The notes under the pieces are model-generated. The model ran no database searches. It was not told the origin of the DNA and saw only the letters and a program-made list of their open reading frames with translations. A program made the position numbers and the translations under genes. From NCBI GenBank assembly GCA_021786385.1, contig JAJYNJ010000062.1, positions 1-61,897 of the forward strand: DNA of 61,897 nt, given 5' to 3'. Positions 8,553-17,552 of this stretch are shown piece after piece; positions within the stretch are counted from its first letter, which is position 1; every line of letters begins with the position of its first letter. Source of the stretch: Chloroflexota bacterium (lineage in GTDB: Bacteria > Chloroflexota > Limnocylindria > Limnocylindrales > CSP1-4).

Positions 8553-10676
8553 TCAGCGCTTCGTCGTGTCGACGGCTGCCGCGATCGCCGCCGGGGCGGT
8601 CGGTTCTGCACCGGCCGGCGAGACTGGCGCTGCCTCCGTCCGCAGTGCCCCGGTCGCGACCAGGATCTCGTCGAGCCGCTGCGCGTTGACGGACTCGTGC
8701 GCGATCAGCTCTTCTGCGAGCGCGTCGAGCGCCGCCCGGTGGCGCGTCAGCAGGTCACGGGCCTGTGTGCGGGCCTGTTCGAGGAGCGCCCGTATCGCCG
8801 CGTCGATGCGGGCGGCCGTCGCCTCGGCGAACTCGCGAGGTGCGGCCAGCTCGCGTCCCAGGAACGGGTGCACTTCTCCGACGCCATACGAGACGGGCCC
8901 GAGCTCGTCGCTCATACCCCAGAGCCCCACCATCCGCCGCGCCAGCTCCGTGGCCGCCTTGAGGTCGCTTTCGGCCCCGGTCGTGGGCTGCCCGAAGACG
9001 ATCTCTTCGGCGGCCCGGCCGCCCAGCATCACGGCCAGGCGCGCCTCGAGATAGGCGCGCGGGTAGTTGCGGCGGTCCTCTTCGGGTCGCTGCTCGGTGA
9101 CTCCGAGCGCGCGCCCGTGGGGCACGATCGTGACCTTCTGCACCGGGTCGGCGCCGGGCGTCAAGCGAGCGACGATCGCGTGGCCGCCCTCGTGGTAGGC
9201 CACGGTGCGCCGCTCTTCGGCGTTGGCCAGCCCCGCCTGGCGCGTGCCCAGCAGCACCTTGTCGAGCGCTTCCTCGAACTGCGCAGCCCCGACCATCTCG
9301 CGACCCTCTCGGGCGGCGAGCAGGGCCGCCTCGTTTGCGAGATTGGCCAGATCGGCACCAGAGAAGCCGGCGGTGGCCCGCGACAGGGCCACCAGATCGA
9401 CGTCCGGGGCCAGGCGCAGCCCGCGTGTGTGGATGCGCAGGATCGCCTCGCGACCCGCGCGGTCGGGGTATCCAACCGTCACCTGCCGGTCGAAGCGACC
9501 AGGGCGCAAGAGGGCCGGGTCGAGCACGTCCGGGCGGTTGGTGGCGGCGATCACGATCACGTTCGTCTTGTCGTCAAACCCGTCCATCTCGACGAGCAGC
9601 TGGTTCAGTGTCTGTTCGCGCTCGTCGTTCCCACCACCGAGCCCGGCGCCACGCTGACGACCCACCGCGTCGATCTCGTCGACGAAGACGATCGAGGGGG
9701 CGGCCGCCTTGGCCTTGTTGAACAGGTCGCGCACCCGCGACGCCCCCACGCCGACGAACATCTCGACGAACTCGGAGGCCGAGATGCTGAAGAAGGGGAC
9801 GTGGGCCTCGCCGGCCACCGCGCGAGCCAGCAGCGTCTTGCCAGTTCCAGGCGGTCCGATCAGCAAGACCCCACGCGGCAGGCGGGCACCCAACCGCCGA
9901 TAGCGGTCGGGCTCCTTCAGGAAGTCGACCACCTCCATCAGCTCGAGCTTCGCCTCGTCCTCCCCGGCCACGTCGGCGAAGGTGACAGTGGGCCGCTCCG
10001 CATCGTAGAGACGGGCCCGGGAGCCGCCGAAGCCGAAGAGGCCCTGCTGGCTGCGCTGGGCCTGGCGGCCCATGTAGACGAAGAAGCCGACCAGGAGCAG
10101 CATCGGCAGCACGCTGACGAGCAAGCTCAGCAGGAAGGAGCCGCCGCTCGTCGTGTCCTTGGCCGTGATCGTGACGTTGTGCGCCTCCAGGAGCGGCAGC
10201 AGCGCTGGATCGCCGGTGGGCGGCATCACGCTCGTGAAGGCCTGATAGCTGGTTGGGCCCTGCGTGGTGCCCGGCAGGGCGAGGCCGCCGGGCGTCGCCG
10301 ACGGCGTCCCGCCCGCGGCCGCCGTCGCCTGCGGGGCCGCAGATGCGCCCGCTGTGCCCGCGGGCGGCCAGACGATCGGGTGGCGGAAGGTGCCCTGCAG
10401 GGTCTGCCCGTTGAACTGCACCTGTGCGATGTTGTCGTGCTGCGCCTGGTCCAGGAACGCGGAGTACGGCAGATCGACGGTCGGTGTTGCGGCGGGCAAC
10501 AGCGTGGCGAGGTTCCACAGGACCAGGAGGCCGAAGATCAGCCACCAGACCCAGCCCGGCAACCTCGGCTTGAGGCGCTGCTGCGCTCGCTGGCCGGGCT
10601 GGCCGGGCCGAGCGGGCTGGCCGGGCGGGGCCGATTTCACGGGCCCTCCAGCCGGGGGTGAGGGCCAGCCGCTCAT
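8553..10676 (-). CDS. ftsH: ATP-dependent zinc metalloprotease FtsH
   Basis: FtsH is a membrane-anchored AAA+ protease that degrades misassembled membrane proteins and regulators. The 707-residue protein has a Pro/Gly/Gln-rich N-terminus, a membrane segment near 41-62, an extracytoplasmic domain, a second membrane segment near 183-202, the AAA module ([21 protein letters not shown]), and the zinc site HEGGH near 494. The extracytoplasmic domain carries an Ala/Pro/Thr-rich insert (about residues 104-150) absent from typical FtsH. ATG 10676 was chosen because GGAGG lies 7-8 nt upstream. The C-terminus after the protease domain is short and Ala/Pro-rich. It is divergent from mreB. Confidence 0.95.
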   Translation of the reverse strand: MSGWPSPPAGGPVKSAPPGQPARPGQPGQRAQQRLKPRLPGWVWWLIFGLLVLWNLATLLPAATPTVDLPYSAFLDQAQHDNIAQVQFNGQTLQGTFRHPIVWPPAGTAGASAAPQATAAAGGTPSATPGGLALPGTTQGPTSYQAFTSVMPPTGDPALLPLLEAHNVTITAKDTTSGGSFLLSLLVSVLPMLLLVGFFVYMGRQAQRSQQGLFGFGGSRARLYDAERPTVTFADVAGEDEAKLELMEVVDFLKEPDRYRRLGARLPRGVLLIGPPGTGKTLLARAVAGEAHVPFFSISASEFVEMFVGVGASRVRDLFNKAKAAAPSIVFVDEIDAVGRQRGAGLGGGNDEREQTLNQLLVEMDGFDDKTNVIVIAATNRPDVLDPALLRPGRFDRQVTVGYPDRAGREAILRIHTRGLRLAPDVDLVALSRATAGFSGADLANLANEAALLAAREGREMVGAAQFEEALDKVLLGTRQAGLANAEERRTVAYHEGGHAIVARLTPGADPVQKVTIVPHGRALGVTEQRPEEDRRNYPRAYLEARLAVMLGGRAAEEIVFGQPTTGAESDLKAATELARRMVGLWGMSDELGPVSYGVGEVHPFLGRELAAPREFAEATAARIDAAIRALLEQARTQARDLLTRHRAALDALAEELIAHESVNAQRLDEILVATGALRTEAAPVSPAGAEPTAPAAIAAAVDTTKR

Positions 10677-10734
10677 CGCCCGCCTCCGTTCGCGAAACGC
10701 GCCGCCGCGGGCGGCACACGACCCCCTGCACCCC

Positions 10735-10740
10735 ACTGTA
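10735..10740 (-). promoter_or_regulatory. Putative -10 element (TACAGT) of ftsH
   Basis: Read on the minus strand, TACAGT lies 58 nt before the ftsH ATG, leaving a short leader that carries the Shine-Dalgarno. Confidence 0.4.
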
Positions 10741-10860
10741 CGCTCGCGCGAGCCAGACTCTGGACGCCGCTCATGGGACCGTGCTCATCTGCGTTCACTG
10801 CGCCAATCGTACGGCAGGCGCCCACGGACGGCCGATCCGCAAGATGCTCGACCCGCGGCG

Positions 10861-10915
10861 CCCGTGAGCCCGCGCCCGTGAGCCCGCGCCCGTGAGCCCG
10901 CGCCCGTGGGCGCCG
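10861..10915. repeat. 15-bp tandem repeat, four copies
   Basis: The unit CCCGTGAGCCCGCGC starts at 10861, 10876, 10891 and 10906. It lies between the divergent ftsH and mreB promoters. Confidence 0.85.
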
Positions 10916-10974
10916 CCCCGCGTCCGTCAACTGCGCGGCCGTGAGCGGTGCGCCCGTGCGCTGGGCATGGCGGG

Positions 10975-10980
10975 TATACT
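10975..10980 (+). promoter_or_regulatory. Putative -10 element (TATACT) of mreB
   Basis: TATACT is close to the consensus TATAAT and lies 93 nt before the mreB ATG. Confidence 0.45.
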
Positions 10981-11073
10981 GCGCTGGCCGCCACGCGCCC
11001 CGGGCCGACGGTACGTACGTGCCCGACCGCTGGCCGAGCACCCCGACAGCAGCAGGCAGGTTCCGCCACGAGT

Positions 11074-12126
11074 ATGCTCGACGCCTTCTTCGGCCTCTTC
11101 TCTCGCGACATCGGGATCGATCTCGGCACGGCGAACACCCTCGTCCACGTCCGAGATCGCGGGATCGTGATCAGCGAGCCGAGCGTGGTCGCGCTCGACA
11201 CCAAGACGCACAAGGTGCTGGCGATCGGGGCCGAGGCGAAGCGGATGGTGGGGCGCACACCGGCCAACATCATCGCGGTCCGGCCGCTCCGCGACGGCGT
11301 CATCAGCGACTTCGACGTCACCGAGCAGATGATCAAGCACTTTGTGAACAAGGTGCACGATCGGGTCGGGCTGATCCCGCGCCCGCGCATGCTGCTCGGC
11401 GTCCCCTCCGGCGTGACCGAAGTCGAGAAGCGCGCGGTGCGCGACGCGGCGATGAACGCGGGGGCCCGCTGGGCGCGCCTGATCGAGGAGCCGATGGCGG
11501 CGGCGATCGGCGCCGGCCTGCCCATTGGCGAACCCTCGGGCAGCATGATCGTCGATATCGGTGGCGGCACCACCGAGGTCGCGGTGATCAGCCTCGGGGG
11601 GATCGTGATCAGCCGCAGCATCCGCATCGGCGGCGACGAGATGGACATGGACATCGTCGGGTTCGGGCGCCGCGAGTACAACCTGCTGGTGGGCGAACGT
11701 ACCGCGGAGGACATCAAGATCGCCCTCGGCTCGGCGTATCAGGGCGACTGGGACGAGCTGCGGGTGACGCTGCGCGGCCGCGACCTGCTGACAGGCCTGC
11801 CCCGCGCTGTCGAGGTCACCGCCGAGCAGATCCGCGAGGCGATCGAACCGTCCGTCCAGCAGATCGTCGACATCGTCAAGGACACCATCGAAGAGACGCC
11901 GCCCGAGCTGGTGGCGGACATCATGGACCAGGGCGTCGTGCTGGCCGGCGGCGGGGCGCTGTTGCAGGGGCTCGACCGGCGCATCGCCGAGGCGACACAG
12001 ATGCCCGTCCACGTCGCCGACGATCCCCTCACCTGCGTCGCACGGGGTACCGGCAAGGCGCTGGAGGAGCTCGACACCATGGAGCGTTCGCTCGTCGCGG
12101 AAACCTACTCGCGCCCGCCTCGCTGA
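11074..12126 (+). CDS. mreB: Rod-shape determining protein MreB
   Basis: MreB is a bacterial actin that polymerises under the membrane and guides wall synthesis. The 350-residue length is normal. The phosphate-1 motif IGIDLGTANT lies near residue 12, the phosphate-2 motif VDIGGGTTE near 160, and the adenosine motif VLAGGGALLQG near 288. The ATG gives MLDAFFGLFSRDIGIDLG, the usual MreB start with a short amphipathic N-terminus. mreC follows after 12 nt, the standard order. mreD, the class B PBP and rodA, which often follow, are not in this window. Confidence 0.95.
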   Translation: MLDAFFGLFSRDIGIDLGTANTLVHVRDRGIVISEPSVVALDTKTHKVLAIGAEAKRMVGRTPANIIAVRPLRDGVISDFDVTEQMIKHFVNKVHDRVGLIPRPRMLLGVPSGVTEVEKRAVRDAAMNAGARWARLIEEPMAAAIGAGLPIGEPSGSMIVDIGGGTTEVAVISLGGIVISRSIRIGGDEMDMDIVGFGRREYNLLVGERTAEDIKIALGSAYQGDWDELRVTLRGRDLLTGLPRAVEVTAEQIREAIEPSVQQIVDIVKDTIEETPPELVADIMDQGVVLAGGGALLQGLDRRIAEATQMPVHVADDPLTCVARGTGKALEELDTMERSLVAETYSRPPR

Positions 12127-12138
12127 CGCGGTCTCGCC

Positions 12139-13101
12139 ATGTTCGCGACGCGCGCCAGCCGCCGGCGCGGGCTGCTCTACGCGATCCTGATGGCCGCGGG
12201 GCTCCTCCTCCTCGCGCTCAGCAGCACGGCCCCTATGCGCGACCTCCAGGTGCTGGTGGGCGACCTGCTCGCGCCGGCCGAAGGCGTGCTCTCCGGGGCC
12301 ACGCGCACCGTGGGCTCGCTCGTGGGCGCGCTGAGCGAGATCGACCATCTGCGGGCGCAGAACCGCGCGCTCGAGCAACAGAACCAGCAGCTCGAGGTCG
12401 AGAACCGCCAGCTGCAGGAGATCAAGATCCAGAACGATCAGCTGAGCCGTCTGCTCGGGGTCCAAGGGTCGCTCGGTTACCACACGGTGGCTGCCACGGT
12501 CGTCAGCCGTGAGGTCTCGCAATACACGCGGGTGATCACGATCGACGTCGGCACCGACCGCGGGATCGCCCTCAACGACGTGGTCGTCGCCGATGGCGGT
12601 GCCCTGGTGGGTTCCGTGTGGGAAGTCGGGACCGACTTCAGCCGCATCCTGCTGATCAGCGACACACGCTCGACAGTCATTGGGCTGATCGAGTCGAGCC
12701 GGGCGACGGGTGAGGTGATCGGGCAACTCGGTGGGGCGCTCGTGATGCAGGAGATCCCGGCCACCGAGCGGGTGAACCTGAACGACACCGTGGTGACGGC
12801 CGGGATCGATCTCGGCAACGGCATTCGATCCCCGTTCCCCAAGGGGCTCCTGATCGGCAGCATCGTCGACGTGCAGCGCGACCCGAACGCGGTGGTCCAG
12901 ACGGCGTTCATCAACCCGGCCGCGGACCTCGACAAGCTCGAGTACGTGCTGGTCATCACCGACTACCACGGGGGGCTGCCGCCGGTCCCGGCGGCGTCGA
13001 ACGCGCCGGGCGCTGCCGGCTCTTCCGGAACCGCGGCGTCGCCCGCGCCGTCGGTGACGGCGCTACCGCTCCCGGCGCCCTCGCTCGCGCCGGCCCCGTA
13101 G
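12139..13101 (+). CDS. mreC: Rod-shape determining protein MreC
   Basis: MreC is a bitopic membrane protein that links MreB to the wall-synthesis machinery. The 320 residues comprise a membrane segment near 13-30, a coiled coil near 72-105 (LRAQNRALEQQNQQLEVENR), two beta-barrel-like domains and a Pro/Ala-rich tail after about residue 275. The length and order match the family. It follows mreB by 12 nt and is convergent with the UDP-glucose dehydrogenase-like gene only 13 nt after its stop, so mreD is not in its usual place. Confidence 0.93.
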   Translation: MFATRASRRRGLLYAILMAAGLLLLALSSTAPMRDLQVLVGDLLAPAEGVLSGATRTVGSLVGALSEIDHLRAQNRALEQQNQQLEVENRQLQEIKIQNDQLSRLLGVQGSLGYHTVAATVVSREVSQYTRVITIDVGTDRGIALNDVVVADGGALVGSVWEVGTDFSRILLISDTRSTVIGLIESSRATGEVIGQLGGALVMQEIPATERVNLNDTVVTAGIDLGNGIRSPFPKGLLIGSIVDVQRDPNAVVQTAFINPAADLDKLEYVLVITDYHGGLPPVPAASNAPGAAGSSGTAASPAPSVTALPLPAPSLAPAP

Positions 13102-13114
13102 CCGGCAGCGTCCG

Positions 13115-14419
13115 TCAGACCCGGCGGCCCAGCACCTCGAGGCGCAGGCCGGCCGCCCGAACCGCCGCCACCTCGACGACATTGCGCGTGTCGTAGACGA
13201 GGTCACCCGCCAGCACCGCGCGTATCTGCGTCCAGTCGAGCGTCCGAAACGCGGGCCACTCGGTCGCGACCAGCACCGCATCTGCGTCACGTGCGGCAGT
13301 CACCGGATCGGGCGCCACCTCGAGCAGCGGATCGGCCCGACACGCTGTCTCCAGCGCGCGCGGGTCGTACCCGACCACGGTGGCCCCGCCGGCGCGCAGT
13401 TCTCGCGCCAGCGCGAGGGCCGGTGACTCGCGCACATCATCGGTCCCCGCCTTGAACGCGAGCCCGAGCAGGGCGATGCGTGCGCCGTTGAGCGGGCGAC
13501 CCAGCAGCGTTCCCAGGCGTGCCGCGACCGCCTGCTGGTGGGAGATGTTCGATCGACTCACCGCATCGATGAGCGGGGTGGGCACGCCGACACGCGCACT
13601 CAGCAGGGGCAAGGCGAGCGCCTGCTCGGGCAGGCAGGAGCCGCCGACTCCGGGGCCCGCGCTGAGGAAGGCGCTCCCGATCCGATCGTCCATCCCGACG
13701 CCCGCGGTGACGAGGTCGACGTCGGCGCCGACCGCGTCGCAGAGGCGCGCCAGCTCGTTGGCGAACGCGATCTTGGCCGCGAGGAAGACGTTGGAGGCGA
13801 GCTTGATCAGCGCGACCGAGCGCGCGTCGGCCACGAGCGTGGGGGCGTTGAGCGGCGCGTACAGGTCGGCCACCGCCTCCGCGGCAGCGCGGTCTTCCGG
13901 ACGGAGCCATCCGGTGACCACCCGGCTGGGCACGTCGAAGTCGCGTAGCCCGGCGCCCTCGCGCATGAACTCCGGGTTGGTCACCACGGCCGCGCACGGC
14001 CCCTCTGCGCGCTGCGCGTCGACGAGGCGAGCCAGTCGATCCGGGCCTTCCACCGGGAGCGTCGAACGCACCACGATCACGTGGTCGGGGGGCGCTGTCG
14101 CGAGGAGGGTCGCGACGGCCTCCTCGACCTGGCGGGTGGAGAGGGGTCCCTCCGGCCCCGTGGGCGTGCCGACGCAGACGATGGAGTAGGCCGTTCCGGC
14201 CGGCGGGGTGCCAGCGGTGGTGACGTCGAGCCGTCCCGCGGCCATCTCGGCGCGGAGTGCCTCCTCGAGCCCGGGCTCGAAGATGGGGGAGCGACCCTCG
14301 GCGAGCAGGGCGATCCGCGCGCGGTCGATGTCCGAGACGGTGACGTGGTGCCCGAGGCGGGCGAAGCCGACGGCCGTGACCAGGCCCACGGGGCCCGCGC
14401 CGACCAGAAAGAGCTGCAC
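13115..14419 (-). CDS. UDP-glucose/GDP-mannose dehydrogenase family protein
   Basis: This 434-residue protein has the family's three parts: NAD-binding Rossmann fold (FLVGAGPVGLVTA), central dimerisation helix, and C-terminal UDP-sugar domain (LGLAFKAGTDDVRESP). UDP-glucose 6-dehydrogenases make UDP-glucuronate for surface glycans. The catalytic cysteine lies in GVGGSCLPEQ. The usual motif is GGSC-x-PKD, so the lysine and aspartate are replaced by E and Q, which is odd. GTG 14419 was chosen because of the AGGAG 8-10 nt upstream. It lies 17 nt after the SDR stop and probably shares its transcript. Confidence 0.85.
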   Translation of the reverse strand: MQLFLVGAGPVGLVTAVGFARLGHHVTVSDIDRARIALLAEGRSPIFEPGLEEALRAEMAAGRLDVTTAGTPPAGTAYSIVCVGTPTGPEGPLSTRQVEEAVATLLATAPPDHVIVVRSTLPVEGPDRLARLVDAQRAEGPCAAVVTNPEFMREGAGLRDFDVPSRVVTGWLRPEDRAAAEAVADLYAPLNAPTLVADARSVALIKLASNVFLAAKIAFANELARLCDAVGADVDLVTAGVGMDDRIGSAFLSAGPGVGGSCLPEQALALPLLSARVGVPTPLIDAVSRSNISHQQAVAARLGTLLGRPLNGARIALLGLAFKAGTDDVRESPALALARELRAGGATVVGYDPRALETACRADPLLEVAPDPVTAARDADAVLVATEWPAFRTLDWTQIRAVLAGDLVYDTRNVVEVAAVRAAGLRLEVLGRRV

Positions 14420-14436
14420 AGATGACTCCTGTCGGG

Positions 14437-15336
14437 CTACAGCATCGTGCGGAGCTGCCCGCCGTCGATGGGGATCAGTGTGCCGGTCACGTAGCTCGCG
14501 CGGGCTGAAGCGAGGAATGCCACGACCGCGCCCAGCTCGGCCGGCTCCCCGTAACGGCCCAGCGGGATGGCGCGCACCTGCTCGGCCCGCACCTCTTCCT
14601 CGGTCCGCCCGCTGCGCGCCGCCGTGTCCGCGTCGAGCTGCCGGATCCGCTCGGTGTTGAGCCGGCCGGGGGCCACGGCGTTGACGAGGATGCCGTCCGG
14701 GGCGAGCTCGATCGAGAGCGTCTTCATCAGCCCGTGCACGGCCGACCGGAGCGAGTTGCTCGTGATGAGGTTCGGTACGGGCTGTTTCACGCTGCCGCTC
14801 TCGATGAACACGATGCGCCCGCCGCCGGCGTGTCGGACCCGCTCATCGCGCAAGTGGGGCAGCGCGGCGCGGACGAGGCGCACGGCGGAGAGGAAGGTCA
14901 GGTCGACCGAGGCGCGCCATTGCTCCTCGGTGATCGATTCGAACGGACCAGGGGGCGGCCCGCCGGCGTTCACCACGAGCACGTCGAGCCGCCCGAAGCG
15001 CTCCACGGTCGCCCCGACGAGCCGTTGCGCGGTATCCGGGAGCGCGACGTCACCGGCCACCCACGCGACGCGCTCGCGCGCGGATCGCCGTCCACGACCG
15101 CCGGCCAGCCAGATGTCGGCGTCGTCGGCGGTCACGGGGTCCAGCCCGCGGCCGCCCGCAGGGGTCCGCGCGACGTCCGCACCGAGCTCGTCGGCCGCCT
15201 GCCGGAGCGGCACCGGGTCGCGCGCCGCGAGCATCACCGCCGCCCCTTCCCGCAGCAGCTCGAGCGCCGCGGCTCGCCCTAGGCCGCGGCTGGCTCCGAG
15301 CACCAACGCGACCCGCCCATCCAGCCCGAGTTCCAT
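14437..15336 (-). CDS. SDR-family oxidoreductase with atypical active site
   Basis: The 299-residue protein is a short-chain dehydrogenase/reductase: cofactor motif GASRGLGRAAA near residue 14, NAGGPPPGPF in place of NAG, and a C-terminal PIDGG. The usual catalytic Tyr-x3-Lys is replaced; the aligned stretch reads SNSLRSAVHGL, giving Ser and Arg. A family of FabG-like SDRs carries this SN-x2-R pattern after a VKQP motif, which is also present here (SVKQPVPNL). There is a 35-residue insertion near residues 55-90. The ATG has GGAGGAG upstream. UGD follows in the same direction. The substrate is unknown. Confidence 0.8.
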   Translation of the reverse strand: MELGLDGRVALVLGASRGLGRAAALELLREGAAVMLAARDPVPLRQAADELGADVARTPAGGRGLDPVTADDADIWLAGGRGRRSARERVAWVAGDVALPDTAQRLVGATVERFGRLDVLVVNAGGPPPGPFESITEEQWRASVDLTFLSAVRLVRAALPHLRDERVRHAGGGRIVFIESGSVKQPVPNLITSNSLRSAVHGLMKTLSIELAPDGILVNAVAPGRLNTERIRQLDADTAARSGRTEEEVRAEQVRAIPLGRYGEPAELGAVVAFLASARASYVTGTLIPIDGGQLRTML

Positions 15337-15546
15337 GGCCACTCCTCCGTCTGTGAGCTGGCGTCCATCCTGCCACGAAGGCGACGCGGGGTCGCGGTGG
15401 TGGTGCGGCATGCGCCCGATCGGGCCATGCCGGACGGGACCATCGCGCGATGGTCCGACGGTGTTCGGCCGCGCACTCTGGGCGGACCGCCGCGCGGAGA
15501 TCCGGCCGCGACGGCGGAGCACCGCGTACACGCCAGGAGTGCCGTC

Positions 15547-17400
15547 ATGCACCACCGCCCGCTCGCCATCCTCGCCACGTCGCTCGTCGTCGCGCTCTTC
15601 GGCGCCTTGCTTGGTCCCGCAGGGATGCCGCTCGGCGTGGGAATGGTCCGCGCCGCCGGCGTGCAGCCCCCGAGGGTCGTGGTGGTCGTCGGGCCAACCC
15701 ATGGCCTGACGACGAGCAACCTGCAGTGGGGCGAGGCGATCGCGGAGCGGGCCGCCGCCCAGGGCGCCCAGGTCGTTCGCGTCTTCCATCCGCACGCGAC
15801 CTGGGCCGCGGTGTCGGCCGCGGCCGCGGGGGCGAATGTGCTGGTCTATCTCGGCCACGGCAACGGGTACCCCTCGCCGTATACGAGCACGCTGATGCCC
15901 GACCGACAGGACGGCATGGGGCTCGACCCGGTCGATGGAGCCGCCGACGACCAGGTGCAGTACTACGGCGAGCAGTACATGGCGACGCTCCATCTGGCGC
16001 CGAACGCGCTCGTGGTGCTCAACCATCTCTGCTACGCGAGCGGTAACAGCGAGCCCGGTCAACCCGAGCCGACAGCGGGGGTCGCCGTCGAACGTGTCGA
16101 CAACTTCGCCGCCGGGTTCCTCGCCGGCGGTGCCGGCGCTGTACTCGCCCTGGGGCTCCAGGACGCGGGTGACATCGTCGCCGCGCTGTTCGGGCCACCG
16201 CAGACGCTCGACCAGCTCTTCATGGCAAGCGGCGGCATCGGGGCCGCCCCGCTGACGACCGCGTCGACCCGCACGCCCGGAGCGTGGCTGCACCTGGACC
16301 CAGATTCCGCGACCGCCGGCTTCTACCGGTCGCTGGCCGGGAACCTCGACCTCCTCACGTCCCAGGTGCTGAGCGGGGCGGGCGGAGCGACTGCCCTGCC
16401 GCCGGCCGGCCTCTCTCCTGCCCCTGCGTCGACACCGGCCGTTCCGCCGACGCCGGCCGTTCCGCAGTCGCCAGCATCGGACCAGCCGCCCGTCTTGTCC
16501 GCGTTCAGCGCTCCGTCCGCCTTCACGCCCAACGGTGACGGCATCTCGGACACGCTGACCGCCTCCTACCAGATCTCTGCCCCGGGCACGCTCGAGATCT
16601 CGATCATCGCCGCGTCGGGGGCGGTGGTGCGCCACCTGGTAGTGGCGGCCACGTCCGACGCGGGCCAGGCCACCTGGGATGGCCGGGGCGACGATGGGCT
16701 CGTCGTCCCCGACGGGACGTATGCGCTGGTCGCGACGCCGCTGAGTGCGATCGGGCTGCCGGGGGCGGCCCTCACGATCCACACGCGGGTGCTCACCGCC
16801 ATCAGGGCGCCGCGCGCCACGCCTGCAGTCTTCTACCCGCTGGACCGCGGCGGCGGCTCCGACCTGACGACGCTCTCGGTCACGCTCACGCAGGCCGCCA
16901 CGGTCAGCTGGACCGTGACAGACGCATCCGGACGGGTGGTGCGGACGCTCTGGGAGCGCCGCGCGGTGCCGGCCGGCGCGTGGGTCACCTCCTGGGATGG
17001 CCGAGGCGCCGCGGGGGGCGGGAAGACCCTCGCGCCCTTGCCTGTCGGACGGTACCTCTCGGCCATCGCGGCGACGACGGCGGCCGGTACGGTCGTCATG
17101 CGCAGCGTGATCTGGCTGATGCCGTTCCGCCTGACGCTCTCGACGGCGACGGCCGCGGCGAGGCAGCTCGTGAGCGTCGCGATCGTGAGCGCCGAACCGC
17201 TGCGGGCGGCGCCGCGGTTGCTCGTGCTGCAGCCCGGGCTGCCAGCGTACGCGGTGACGGCAGCGCCGATCGGCGGGTTCGCGTATCGCGCGGTCTTCCG
17301 TCTGCGGGCTGGCCTGCCCGGCACGGTCCAGCTCCGGGCGATCGGGACGGATCGGGCCGGCAACCTCCTGTCGATGGCCGCGTCTCTGGCGCTGCGGTAG
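15547..17400 (+). CDS. Secreted caspase-fold-like protein with FlgD-type Ig domains
   Basis: The 617-residue protein starts with a signal peptide (residues 1-38). Residues 40-260 look like a clan CD (gingipain/caspase) fold: a histidine in VYLGHGNG and a cysteine in VVLNHLCYASG, each after a hydrophobic strand. A Pro/Ala/Thr linker (about 280-320) leads to FlgD-type Ig domains, marked by FTPNGDGISD, ATWDGRGDDG and DGTYAL near 325-400, and a second such unit with SWDGRGAAGG near 480. The dyad call is inference; I see no other peptidase landmark. The ATG has CCAGGAG upstream. It would be exported and surface-bound or secreted, possibly as a protease. Confidence 0.65.
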   Translation: MHHRPLAILATSLVVALFGALLGPAGMPLGVGMVRAAGVQPPRVVVVVGPTHGLTTSNLQWGEAIAERAAAQGAQVVRVFHPHATWAAVSAAAAGANVLVYLGHGNGYPSPYTSTLMPDRQDGMGLDPVDGAADDQVQYYGEQYMATLHLAPNALVVLNHLCYASGNSEPGQPEPTAGVAVERVDNFAAGFLAGGAGAVLALGLQDAGDIVAALFGPPQTLDQLFMASGGIGAAPLTTASTRTPGAWLHLDPDSATAGFYRSLAGNLDLLTSQVLSGAGGATALPPAGLSPAPASTPAVPPTPAVPQSPASDQPPVLSAFSAPSAFTPNGDGISDTLTASYQISAPGTLEISIIAASGAVVRHLVVAATSDAGQATWDGRGDDGLVVPDGTYALVATPLSAIGLPGAALTIHTRVLTAIRAPRATPAVFYPLDRGGGSDLTTLSVTLTQAATVSWTVTDASGRVVRTLWERRAVPAGAWVTSWDGRGAAGGGKTLAPLPVGRYLSAIAATTAAGTVVMRSVIWLMPFRLTLSTATAAARQLVSVAIVSAEPLRAAPRLLVLQPGLPAYAVTAAPIGGFAYRAVFRLRAGLPGTVQLRAIGTDRAGNLLSMAASLALR

Positions 17401-17429
17401 CGCCCCATCGGCGCGTGCATCCCGACGGG

Positions 17430-17471
17430 TGGGTCAGCGATGGGCCAACGGCGGTGCCGGGCGCTGACCCA
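17430..17471 (+). terminator. Inverted repeat, possible terminator
   Basis: A perfect 10-bp pair, TGGGTCAGCG and CGCTGACCCA, flanks a 22-nt GC-rich loop 30 nt after the caspase-like gene's stop. There is no T-run, so it could be a terminator of the non-classical kind or a protein site. Confidence 0.4.
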
Positions 17472-17539
17472 GAGACGTGCCGTGTCGTCTCCCCGGTGAC
17501 GTGGCCATGATGGACCCCGCCGTCCGCGCCGCATCCCAC

Positions 17540-17545
17540 TAGACT
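17540..17545 (+). promoter_or_regulatory. -10 element (TAGACT), leaderless start
   Basis: TAGACT ends 7 nt before the ATG at 17553. No Shine-Dalgarno fits between them, so the mRNA should start at or next to the start codon. Confidence 0.5.
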
Positions 17546-17552
17546 GCACGTG

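Noticed and set aside
8433-8558. Inverted repeat CGCTGAGG / CCTCAGCG between radC and ftsH
   Set aside because: The 8-bp arms overlap both stop codons and are 110 nt apart, so chance is a simpler explanation than a terminator.
8478-10661. 727-residue plus-strand ORF opposite ftsH
   Set aside because: It mirrors ftsH, which has all AAA and zinc motifs. High-GC DNA keeps antisense frames open.
10861-10915. CRISPR-like array
   Set aside because: The 15-bp repeat is contiguous without spacers. No other repeat in the window alternates with unique spacers, and there are no cas genes.
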